This document shows, one piece after another, positions 23,684 through 34,263 of a DNA stretch of 64,000 nt. Made by a program: the position numbers and the translations under genes. A model generated the notes under the pieces. That model worked only from the letters and a program-made list of their open reading frames with translations, was not told where the DNA came from and did no database searches. The stretch comes from Neopestalotiopsis rosae (taxonomy: Eukaryota; Ascomycota; Sordariomycetes; Amphisphaeriales; Sporocadaceae): positions 3,720,001-3,784,000 of the forward strand of contig JALGAS010000002.1 of NCBI GenBank assembly GCA_023078685.1, in the 5' to 3' direction. How positions within the stretch are numbered: position 1 is the stretch's first letter; each line of letters opens with the position of its first letter.

Positions 23684-25519
23684 TTACTCCCCTTCCAATG
23701 CTTCTTCCAACGAGAGCTGCTCAATCTGCCGGTCAACATCCGCCCGCGCCCTCTCCCCTCCATAGCACAGCGCCGGGTTCGCCCCGGCGCGCAGCAGCAG
23801 CTGGACCTTTTCCGGCACGCAGCGGTACCCCAGCGCGAGCTCGAGCGGCGTCAGGCCCTTATTGTCGATCACATTGATCTCGTCTTTGCCTCGCCGCAAA
23901 GTCTTGGCCAGCACAGCCGCGAGCAGCTCGGCGTCAACGTCCGTCGAGCCCGCCGCGTAGTGCAGAAAGCTGCGGCCCTGGAACAGCTCCTCTTGCATCC
24001 AGCTCGCTCCCACACCCTTGCTAAGAACCCCGAGACCGATATCGTTTTCCACGAGCCAGCGCTTGGTGGCCAGGTTCTTGCTCGCTGTAGATGACGATGA
24101 TAAAGGGCGGCCCGCCTCGTCATCCCAGCTGGAGCTGGAGCTGGAACGGTCGATATCCCAAAAGGTTGACTGTGCGCAGAGCTTGAGGCACTCCTCGGGC
24201 AGGTCCGGATAGCAGCGCTCGAGTATGAACTTTGTACACTCGAGCAGAACATCGTCCGCCATGCATCGCTGCAGCCGCTTGGTCCATTCTTCGACTTCTT
24301 GGTGGTGATAATTGGACAGGTCGTGGTCGGGTGTAGTAGTTGGATGAACGGAGCGTTTTAGCAGGTAGAGTACATTGTCCACCTTTTTGAAGCCAATGGC
24401 CCAGTCGAGCGGCGTACGCCCCACGGTATCACGAGCCGTCATGTCTGCACCGGCTCGCCTGAGAATATTCAGGGTCATTAGTCCCCTCTTATCATTCCCG
24501 CCTGACCCTGCCGCCGCCCAGTGCATGGCCATGCTGTTGGCCACGTGCTTACACACGGCATTCACGTCGGTGCTACCCCTGCTCAGGATAGCCTCCACCA
24601 CCTCGACCATGCCCACAAAGGCGGCCAGGTGAAGCGGTGTAAAGATCCTTTCCTGCTCGATCCGCTTCTCGTCGTACATTTCTTCCAAAAGATACATGGC
24701 CACATCGCAATGTCCCTTGAGAATCGCCAAACCCAGCGCGTCAATCTTGAAGGGGTAGCCCTCGTCCTGCAGCATGTACTCCGGGGGCACGCGGAACCGA
24801 CCCGGCGTCAGCCGCTGCAAGATGCTATGCAAACGCTGCGGCGCCGGACACGTCCACCCCGACGCCGCCGTCATGTCGACCAGTGGTGCTGTGGTGCATG
24901 GTGACGACGACGACGACGACGATGTTGATGACGGCTTCTTATTCCCCTTGCTCTCCTGCCGGAGCGCCCGCACCACCTCGAGGCGCCCATAGTGCGCCGC
25001 AAAGTGAATCGCCGCATGTCCGCACTTGGCATGCTGAAAATCCACGTACCCGTCCCACACCATCCGGGCCGCCGCGAGCGCCTTGCCCACCATGTCCGTC
25101 CTCCCGGCCAGAGCCGCCCAGTGCAGCAGCGAGGTCCGCGGGGGGAACGCCGCCGCCGCCGGCCGGGGTAAGAGCCCTCTCGCGGCGGCGACGTTGACGT
25201 GATGATGATGATAATACCGGACGGCGTACACATCGGTCATGTAAATCTCCCTTTCCAGAATCGCCCAGAGGCTGCGGCTCGTGCGGGCCAGGTCGAATAT
25301 TTCCGTGGGCTCCCATAGAAACGTGCGGGCGAGGTAATACAGTATGTCGTCGGGCAGCAGCTGGAGACGTGAGGCTTGTCGATGAGGAAGAGCCTTGACA
25401 CGTGTCACTCCAAGCGAGCACGTGTTGGTCCTCTTCTTCTTGCTTGGAATTTGCTGCTGCTGCTGTATTTCTTCGACTGGTTTCTTCCGTTTCTGCATCC
25501 TGATCATAGATTTATCCAT
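23684..25519 (-). CDS. F-box and ankyrin-repeat protein
   Basis: Single-exon 611-aa protein. A basic, Gln-rich leader is followed by an F-box-like segment at about residues 52-95 (LQLLPDDILYYLARTFLWEP, then DLARTSRSLW). About eight ankyrin repeats then run to the C-terminus (for example LLHWAALAGRTDMVGKAL, AAIHFAAHYGRLEVVRAL, TPLHLAAFVGMVEVVEAIL, GRTPLDWAIGF, GLTPLELALGYR). F-box/ankyrin proteins usually recruit clients to SCF ubiquitin ligases; that role is inferred. The open frame extends upstream only to a TTG, so the ATG at 25519 (MDKSMIRMQKRKK) is chosen. A Ser run encoded by a GAC/GTC triplet tract (24902-24923) lies between repeats. No named orthologue is recognised; these genes are numerous and variable in fungi. 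Confidence 0.85.
   Translation of the reverse strand: MDKSMIRMQKRKKPVEEIQQQQQIPSKKKRTNTCSLGVTRVKALPHRQASRLQLLPDDILYYLARTFLWEPTEIFDLARTSRSLWAILEREIYMTDVYAVRYYHHHHVNVAAARGLLPRPAAAAFPPRTSLLHWAALAGRTDMVGKALAAARMVWDGYVDFQHAKCGHAAIHFAAHYGRLEVVRALRQESKGNKKPSSTSSSSSSSPCTTAPLVDMTAASGWTCPAPQRLHSILQRLTPGRFRVPPEYMLQDEGYPFKIDALGLAILKGHCDVAMYLLEEMYDEKRIEQERIFTPLHLAAFVGMVEVVEAILSRGSTDVNAVCKHVANSMAMHWAAAGSGGNDKRGLMTLNILRRAGADMTARDTVGRTPLDWAIGFKKVDNVLYLLKRSVHPTTTPDHDLSNYHHQEVEEWTKRLQRCMADDVLLECTKFILERCYPDLPEECLKLCAQSTFWDIDRSSSSSSWDDEAGRPLSSSSTASKNLATKRWLVENDIGLGVLSKGVGASWMQEELFQGRSFLHYAAGSTDVDAELLAAVLAKTLRRGKDEINVIDNKGLTPLELALGYRCVPEKVQLLLRAGANPALCYGGERARADVDRQIEQLSLEEALEGE
24902..24923. repeat. GAC trinucleotide microsatellite
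   Basis: Short, nearly pure GAC run (GTC on the coding strand) inside the F-box/ankyrin gene, encoding a serine run between ankyrin repeats. Confidence 0.8.
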
Positions 25520-26381
25520 CTCGTCAATCAATGCAAATGAAATAGTTCGCACCAAGGATGCTTGGTCTTCTGTGACTGAGCCATTGTGATTTCGGAAATC
25601 TTTTTGCTTGATTTTACCAGAATCATTTTGCAGAGTGTATTGGCTTCTTTGTTTTTTTTCTTGTCAATGTCGATTGTGTCGCTCGACCCGGCGATTCTTT
25701 GTCGTTGGCCGTTTTAGGATGCAGGCGCAACTGGAATGTGATTGTCTCGCTCTCATAATCACGGGCGATGAACCTGCAATATGCGATACACATTGTGGTC
25801 TTCGTATGGTCTCGACAATGCACAATCATGGCCCATATGACCACAGTGATTGGACGTGTTGTGGACTAGTAAGAGTAAAAGGAAACAAAATTATTTTCTC
25901 TACCGCCCTTCTAAGTGTATTTACCAGGCAAAGCTGTCAGCTGGACAGCTATCACATTCTCAATCTCTTGCCTCAATAAACATGAACTCTCTTCCCAGTC
26001 AATCTACTGATGCTGATGCACGCCTTGATCGGCTCCTTCATGGCTGACTGACTAAGCCTATGCAGCCCAACTAGTATGGGCGATAGAAGATGCATGCTCC
26101 ACCGAATCAGAATCAAACTCGTATCGTCGTAAAATGATTACAAGGAGGAATAAAAGAAAGAAAGAGAAACAAGAAGCGGCAAACACCTATGACTGCACAA
26201 TCGGGGGTATTTCTAGGAGATGCCGTACCAAAGACGCCCCCAATGAAGAACGAACCACTGACTCCTCGTAATCCAGTATGAAAATGCAGACCGAGGGGGA
26301 AAAAAAAAATCAACGCCTGTCTAATGACACGCAAAACTTGCAAATCAATGGGTATCCGTAACTGAAGTCATGAATAATGAC
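25520..26381. other. Intergenic: F-box gene promoter and KCS1 3' flank
   Basis: 862 bp with no supported gene; only short frames are present and no repeat was recognised. Confidence 0.55.
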
Positions 26382-29300
26382 TTAGTCGCTGGCAGAATCA
26401 TAAACCTCCTCCACGGCTTCAAACTTCTCCTGGCATCGCTCTTGCCTATAGTGCGAAATCAGGCCCAACTCTGCCCTCACTTCTTTCTGAATCTGGAGGA
26501 AATACTTCTTGAGGCTGCACAGTCCACGTAGGAATCCTCTGTCGGGCTCGTTCGGGTACTTTGGGGGGCAAGCCTTGTCCATGCCTATATCATTTGGAGT
26601 GACACTGTTTGCAAAGTCGGCAATCTTGAAGTCAATCTCCTTCTTGCGCCGGCGCTTCGCGCCCGGGGCATCTTCAGTATCTGTTGGGAAATCTGTCGTC
26701 GAGTCCTCTATCACCGTGTCGTAACCATCTACAGTGGTGTCCTCGTCATAGAACATCAACAGACTGGCAGCATAGAATCGGTACCCTCGGAGACGGCGTA
26801 CCGTTTCCTCCAGCTGATTTAGTTTCTGGATAATGGTCGGAATGTGTCGCAACACACTGGCGTCATCAGCTCCATTGGAAAGAAATAGTCTCAAAGCGGC
26901 TTGAAACTCATCCCCAGCCTTGATGTCTCGACCATAGTACTTGTCCTTGAAGATGTATTGCTGTTGCTTGACATCCCATGTCTGTAAACCGCACACTCTG
27001 ACGCCGAGTTCCTTGGACGTGGTGCCTGCACATTTTCGGCGCTGAGAGTCTCGCTTCTTGGCACTGGCTTCAACGCCGTATTGGCGGGTACCCATCTTCA
27101 AGTCCATGATGCACGGGTGCTTCATTCCTGCCGTCAGATCCTCCAGGAGCAGGAAGAACTTGATCGATTCTTGCTGCGTTTGCGCTTCCTTGGGGTTGAT
27201 CGGCCGCGAAATTCTCCTCACTTCCATGGCTGGGCTAGGAAGTTCAGACGTGATGGCTGAAGAGACAGCCGACTGAGCTGAGGCCATGTCGCCATGTAAT
27301 GTTTGGTTGATATCCGTGGGCGTATGGCTTGCTCCAGTCAACGTACTAGCTTCCGAGGGCGACAATGGAGCGTCAACGTCACCCTTGTAGCCGGCCTCGT
27401 CCACGTTCTCGAAATATTTAAGATCGCCACGAGCTCCATCAACATCCTCGGGCCTCCTCCTCAGATTGGTGCCAGAATACCTACGTTTTCGCCTTTGTTG
27501 CTGAGGGAAGCGCTCATCCAATGTGTCAGGCTCAGGAGCACTAGTACCTGTGACATCTTTGACCTGATCCGCCGCTTCAACTTTGAGGCTACTCTCGTCA
27601 CTGGCAAGGTCACTCTGTATCTGCGTAAGACCTGGCATCATCCGGAGAGGACTGGGTCCGTGGGGACCTCCTGTACTTGCACTTGATATGGTTCGGGAAG
27701 ACATGAGATCGGCATCGGCAGTACTAGGCCGAGCAGCCTGTCCCTGAACAGCCCGACGGGGAATCGCTCTTGAGTGGGATGCTGGCTTCTGATGCTTTTG
27801 AACCGGGATGGGTCGCTTGAGAAAGGCATCATTGAAAACCTCGTTCCGCAACCGTTTATTGACCGTCGTAGCTCCCCAGCTGTTAGCATGACGAGCCTCC
27901 AAATTTGGTCGTCTGACGAGTGCGCTCTGTTCCTTGTCCACTTCAACCATGTCGTGCAAAACAGCCTCAGACGCGCTTCTACCACGTTGAGGAATGTCAC
28001 CCGACGGCTCCAGGAAGCTTCTGGGGAGGATGTGTTGATTGTCCACAAAAGTCACGGTCGGGATGTGCGTCTGCGATGACTGCAACGACTGACTGATGAT
28101 CCGGCGGTGCTCCTTGTTCTCAGTTCGTGCTTCATTGGACTGGTCCAACGTCTCTAATCGTGAATTCTCATCGTTTCGAGGGGCATGAGCATCCTGAGCA
28201 ATAATCCTGAGCTCTGGTTCATCCTTCTTAATGATAGATCGGCGTCGAGGTTTCTTTTGAAACGTCACATTGAGCACGCCAATATACCTGTGTGGCAACA
28301 AGCTCTAATTAGCATCATCTCTTGAAAAGCTGACGCGGAGTTCATTGGGCAGGGAACAAGACTTACCTAGGTAGAAATGGCAGGAGGTCGCGATGGTAGC
28401 GCTCAATATTTTCGTAGAACTTATTTTCACTGTTATTCAATTCTTTGCAGACGGCACGCTTGGAAAATCTCCACAGGGTCGTGTGGCCACCAACTTGGTG
28501 CTTATAAGGGATGAGTTCAATAGCCTCGAGCGGCTTTTTGGGCACAGACTGATGATCATGCACGTCGTCATAGTATTGAGGCACTGGGAGCGAAAGACTG
28601 GGCATAGTGTGGGATTTCTCGAGAGGAAGATCGTCGTGGACCGCAAAGTCGTCACCAACTTGCCTTGAGACGCCGTGATCAGACTTGTTGGCTTGTCCAT
28701 CATCTTGGCTCAAGTGTTCGTCTTCGGCTTCTGGCTCATCTGCCTTAACAAGCCAGGGACTCGCATCCTTGACAATTGACTGACGGTGAATTGCTCCAGG
28801 CCGACCAACATGATGTTCTGGTTTCATGACTTCTGGAGCCTCCTGATGAGGTACAAAGAAGGCGGACGAAATCTTCTCTTCGCCAGAATCTTCGCCCTCC
28901 TCTGGAGTGTCCGTAACAACTGGTGCATCTTCAGATTCCTGCAGAACGCCATTAACAGTCACTGGAGCAATATCTGAAGCTGGCTCGTGGTGACCCGACA
29001 GACCGTTACGCTGCTCAAGGCCAGGTGATAATTGCGGGCGGTCATGGTCGACAGGATGCGGCTTTATGCCAAAGTAGTCCGAGACAGGCTCCTCATCGAC
29101 AGGGGATTCCACGGCCGAGCCAGCGGACGGGAAGATGGCATCAGGTGGAAGGCCAATCAAGTCTTGAACGTATATGGGCGAAGGCACAGAAGGGTGTTGA
29201 GCTCGGGCAGCCTCATCCTGTTCCTGGTGAGTGACCAAGTCATCTTTCCGTTTTGTGTCCTTTCGCTTGCCCTTTTCGTCTGGCAAGCCCTCTTTGAAGA

Positions 29301-30633
29301 ATCGAAGACTGTGGCTAGCTTTACGACTGCGCGTTGGCTCCACGCCAGCAATTGCTTCGGCAATTGACTTTTCGACTTGGCCAGGCTCAGCCCCAGCCAA
29401 ATCCCCTTTGCCAATGGACCAGGCTTTTTCAGGACCGACAGATACAGTTCTCTCTTGCCTCCATGTTCTATATTGTTGGCGAGCATCAGAACTCTCCTTT
29501 TCGGCAGCAATTTGGGCTTGCTCTGGTGTTGTTACGGCAGACGACAAAGGAGAGGTGACGGCAGTGGTTGTGCTCGTGCCATTAACATTGAGCTGTTGGG
29601 TTCTGATCTCCTTTTCAGTTCGCTCCAATGATCTGGGTCTATCTTTCGCCCCCATGAACACATCTCGGTGATCACTGGGCACGAACCTTTCGCTCGTGCG
29701 GCCGGGCATATCGGGACTCGGAGCAGTAATGCAAATGTCGGCAGGGGTGGTCGGGGATGTAAGAGGATATGTTGTTGTGCTCGAGACGGATACAGCCTGG
29801 TCGTGCGAACGTACTCGAGTTATCAAGGGTGCGCCATCGCCGCGTAAGGCGATGTCATCGTGAGAATCTCTGTCGACGTGGTCGGACGGACTACCATGTG
29901 GCTTGCTCAGGGCGCTGGAGGGAGTCCCTCCGAAAGAATGCGCCGACTTTTGCTCTGGTCGACGAGGGTCGAGATGCGGTGTGGGAGTGGAAGCTGAAAG
30001 TATGCCTCTAGCAGATGCAAGAGCTTGTGTCAACAATGACGGGCCACTGGATCTCAAACTTGTCATGGAAGGACGAGACTTTTTATTACTGCCCTGATCT
30101 GCGGCAGACGGGACGGTAGGTGTGGTAGAGGATGCATGATTGGATTCTGGGGTACCTGGCACGTCCGACGGCGAGATATGCGCCGGGCGTGCAGGGAGAG
30201 ATACAGGTACATGTACAGAGTCCTCAACAGAATGACCAGTCACCAAAGAAGAGACAATAACATCATTCGTGGTGCCAGTCGCGGCATCCACATGTACATC
30301 CACATCGACGTCCACGTTCACGTCCTCAGAAGCAGGAGCAGAAACAGTATTGACAGGGGAGATGGCATCGTCCGCCGAGGGGGGAGTAGTAGTAGTAGTA
30401 GCGGTAGTGGTGGTATTGGTAGCGGAGGGCTGAGGAGGTGAAGGTGGAAGAGGGTGATTGTTGTTCTGCTGCGCCAACACTGATTCTGGCTCTGGCTCTG
30501 GGTTCGGCGCCTGCTGCTGCTGTTGATGCTGTTCTTCTTGCTGGTTCAACGACGATTGCAGGGCCGGCAGAGTATCAGAGCTCAGCGATGCAGCGGGTGC
30601 GGCATTTTCGAGCTTACCGTCGGGACTGGACAT
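26382..30633 (-). CDS. KCS1: Inositol hexakisphosphate kinase, KCS1-like
   Basis: Makes 5-PP-InsP5 (InsP7) from InsP6, a signal in phosphate homeostasis and stress. Exons 30633-28367 and 28287-26382 are joined by a 79-bp intron, giving 1390 aa. The first 700 residues are disordered (Thr run, a DVDVDVHVD repeat, Ser/Pro stretches). The IPK fold starts at about 705 with [20 protein letters not shown]. The splice restores [16 protein letters not shown]. After an insertion of about 370 residues come the catalytic signature [14 protein letters not shown] (PxxxDxKxG, about 1147-1160), [14 protein letters not shown] and KIADFANSV. The large insertion between the lobes is typical of fungal Kcs1. The ATG at 30633 (MSSPDGKLE) is the only ATG that fits; the longer open frame starts at a TTG. 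Confidence 0.95.
30385..30420. repeat. TAG/GTA-rich triplet tract in KCS1
   Basis: Imperfect AGT/GGT triplet tract. On the coding strand it is an ACT/ACC run giving a polythreonine stretch in the disordered N-terminus of KCS1. Confidence 0.75.
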
Positions 30634-33600
30634 GAGGTAAACATCTGGCGAATGCTGCGAGAGTGTGGGTGGGATGATTCGCAGTCGTGGGCGCGATAGA
30701 AGTACGACCCATGTGTGGTGTGGAAATTCGGAAAAATCACAAAAAAGGCGACCTCTGGGCTTGGGGTCGGGGTGGTAGCGCACGACTGATTGATCGAGCC
30801 CAGGAGCAAAAGGGAAAGGCGAATTGATTTCAAGGTGGGTAGGGGTGGATGGGTGGGTGACAGGCGAGAGCAACGTCAGAGGGACAGATCCAGTGAGGGC
30901 AGACAGGTACCTGACATTTCAATTTGGCGGCGACCTGTTGGTTAAGTACCTCGGGGAAGTGCCTTTTAGGTGCCCACTTAAAAAAAGAAGAAGAAAACAC
31001 AACCGCCAGTTGCAAGCGCGGCTTCTAGAAAGCAAAAAAAGGGACCCCTCGGGCGCAAATCGGGCCTCGTTATCAGCAAGAGAGGGAGCACATTGAGGGG
31101 CTTGTGGAGAAACAGGCCTGCTGTAACAAGTTAGATACCTCCGGTAATAACAAGCCACAACAGGAGACGTCTCTTTTCCCCCCTTCCTTCCATGTAATGA
31201 ATGCTAAGCAGAGCATTGAAACATTTCAATTGGGTAACAACATGGGAATACAGGTGACATTTGAACCCTCCAAGAATGACCTCCAGTTGCACATGTGGTT
31301 CATGTATACAGATAAGGCGTGGTCAAGTACAACCTATGAGGTAAGAAAGGGATGGCAGGATGGATGGTACGGGTACCAACGGCAGCAGGCCTCCAACACT
31401 GAACATGAGAGATTGACTATCATGGGCTATTGTTTCCTCGATTGCACTGCTTGGACATACGGCGTAAACAAGAGAGGGAAAATAAAACAACAAGATGGCA
31501 ATTGCTAAGCTGCGGTAACTACGTGTCCGTCGAGATTACCGTGCGTTTCATATCTCTTACCGATACCGCAAAATATCTGCTAATTAAGTTGACGCTTTAC
31601 GAACTGCTTTCATCACCTGACACCATCCGATTGAATTCCAACGTCATTCGGGACACGCTCGGCTCCCCGCGTCCGTGCTAGCCGGTTGTGAGATAAGTGC
31701 GCCTTTCCAGAGTTTCCCATGTGTCAGGTGCAGCCATAGCGTTGGGGCTTCGACCTCCGATAATCTGTCAGTCATTCGAGGCAATCTAAGCAAACAATAG
31801 ACGGAGCTCAGTGCCGTTTGAGGACTACTACTACATATTCTCGAGTGGTGTCCTCTCTTATTTGTGTCTAGTAGCACGTGAATACTGTTTACCTGTCATT
31901 CTAGCGATATATACTATGGAGATGCACGTACGTGTTTCCAGTCCTTCTAGAAACAAGTCGTTTCTGCGCTGGAAAAGCCCACTGTGGATGTGCTCCATAC
32001 ATGTAGGAACAGGCAATGATCTTTCGGCTGTCGTGTTAGGGCTGATATGGAGTAGTAGTGTACATACACGTCGAATAGGATAATACTCCATATTCCCGAG
32101 TACGCTACCGGTCTCAATACGACAGCCAATCGCTCATCGTTGTGCAGTCTGGACGATCTCCAACTGGAATTGCGAGCGCCAAGCCCTCAGTGCCAACCTT
32201 GTTCTCGATTGTTGTTGTTGTCGTCGGGTTGTACTGTACGCATCGAACGCATTCGGCAGTGGTCCAAGGCCGCTGTACGGTTTCCCTCCCCACTAAGCTG
32301 ACTGATCATCGCTGATCCTGGAACACCACGTTGCGTCCATCACGTTTCCGACAGGCCGTACGAAGCAAACAAAAAGCGGTCACGAAAGTAAATCTCAACA
32401 AATCTTCCATCAGGGGAAATGGAAGCCTCGCCATCATGATCAACATACGAACTGGCCATGATTCATCAACCTGCGAAAAGAGTTGTGTTATTTTAATTTT
32501 ACACTTTCGAGGTTCTATATCCCATTCGATATGCCCACACAGCTGCGCTGTAGCTTCCGATTGGCTCAATGAGCTGTCGTCGTCCAAGCTCTCTCCCAAG
32601 GCTACTATAAGCCACAATTCCGATCGTAGCAGTCGAGGCCCTTGGGACCAAAGAAAAAAAAAAACAATGGTGCGTACTGCTTAACGAATGGCTCAATTGA
32701 GTTTCAATGGCGTGCTACCTTGCTGTGTTCAGCAGGATCGAGCTCTAATATCTCACCCGTCAAAGCCCCCGTCCAGGAACATGAGGAACCGCACACACCC
32801 CGTAACCCTGGTTAGTCCCCAGCCATGCCTAGGTACATAGTAGATAAAACCACAACGGGACGGGACGCCCTCCGCGGTTGCCCCAATACAGACACCCCCA
32901 TCAGATACAGTCGCTGGGAAAATGGGAAAACAGAGACGAGAGATGATACAAGGGTAGCATTCTCTCCTTGTCGTGGACCAATCGCCATTGCGTGCCAGCT
33001 TTCGTCGAGATGGGGGAGGGGCAACTTGCTTGCTGCTACTGCTTGCTGCTGCTGCTACTGCTGCTGCAAAGTCCAACCCTGCAAGTCGAAAACTCGAGAT
33101 GTCCTCCAGGCCAATCATTTGACAACGTGGACATTTTGACCGCTAAAGGACGAGACTTTCCCAGTGCTTATGTTTGGTTCTGGCAAGCAACGCTTGATAA
33201 TGTCGCTAATAGACGTACGAAGCACTCTGGAGAACAAGATGTTGTTTGTCTCTAGCTACGTGGCATTTCGGACTTTCTTTCTTGGTGTCATTGGCCCTAC
33301 TACGTAGAAGATATCTTGATCTAGTGTGAGATCTATTCAAGTTCGCCAACTTCTAGACAAGAACTTTGGAGAGATGTCCCATTCTCCAATCAGAGTGACT
33401 GTTGGTGGCCGCGTATCCGGAATATGCAAGACATTGCATGACAAGCTTTACACTTGTATAATGCATTAATATTTCCGGATAATCTCAGTTTCAGAACAAA
33501 TTCTTCCCTCGACCTCATAAAGTCCATAAGCGTGGCGCCGTCTTTCCAAAGCAATATTGACGAGTGCAAGAATTAATCAGACTTCTAAGGAGTCTGGCGG

Positions 33601-34263
33601 CAATTATCACTGAGAGGCATTGTGAGTTTTTGTCAGGGCGGGAACCGGAATGGAAACAAGCTCAGCTTAATTCACATGGACAGGATTGAATCAATCATGA
33701 GCTCTGGGTAATTAGACGCTTTTATTATCAGCAGCTACTACTCCGTACAAGGCATTCCCATTCGTTTATGTGGCTTTGTTCTCCATGCGCCCAACAGGAT
33801 GATGAACCGCTGCTTGTAATACGCCTCGAAGGGTGCAGTCCCTCTCGTTCGTACCACCGACGAGATGTGCTTCGGTCGTTATGCATCAAGGAAGATGTTT
33901 TCAGACTGCATCAGTACAACTTTCGTTCATTAATTTCCATATCTAGAAACTTGATGTCGCAAATTTGAAACGTGATAACAACGCCCGCACCCGTCTTGCT
34001 CATTTAATTCACTTAATAGTGGCGATAACAGGTCACTTTTCAATATTGGCTGGCCATGACGCCAAGTACTGAGGGAACCTGTTTCGGTTCATGCTGATAT
34101 TTACACTTCTTTCCACGCCTATTTGAATGGCTGGAGAACGTAAGTCTCACAATGTCTATCTTCCATTAAGAAGACCAGGAAGGGGTATCAAAATGCCAGA
34201 AATAAGATCAACGGACAGCAAAATGCCCTCTACAGGGACACAAAAAGACACTCGTAGAACTCC
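30634..34263. other. Long gene-poor interval upstream of KCS1
   Basis: About 3.6 kb with no gene I can support. It carries an AGGTACCT motif (30904-30912), a CTG/CTA triplet tract near 33020-33067, A-rich and T-rich islands, and scattered short frames. It must include the KCS1 promoter (left) and the 3' flank of the next minus-strand gene (right). A non-coding RNA or a decayed gene is possible but not shown. Confidence 0.6.
33020..33067. repeat. CTG/CTA imperfect triplet tract
   Basis: TGCTGCTACTGC-type repeats in otherwise non-coding DNA between KCS1 and the next gene. Confidence 0.7.

Noticed and set aside
31104..31508. 134-codon + strand frame in the KCS1 upstream desert
   Set aside because: Unusual residue mix, no family, and no good splice continuation after the GTAAGA-like site near 31337; not supported as a gene.
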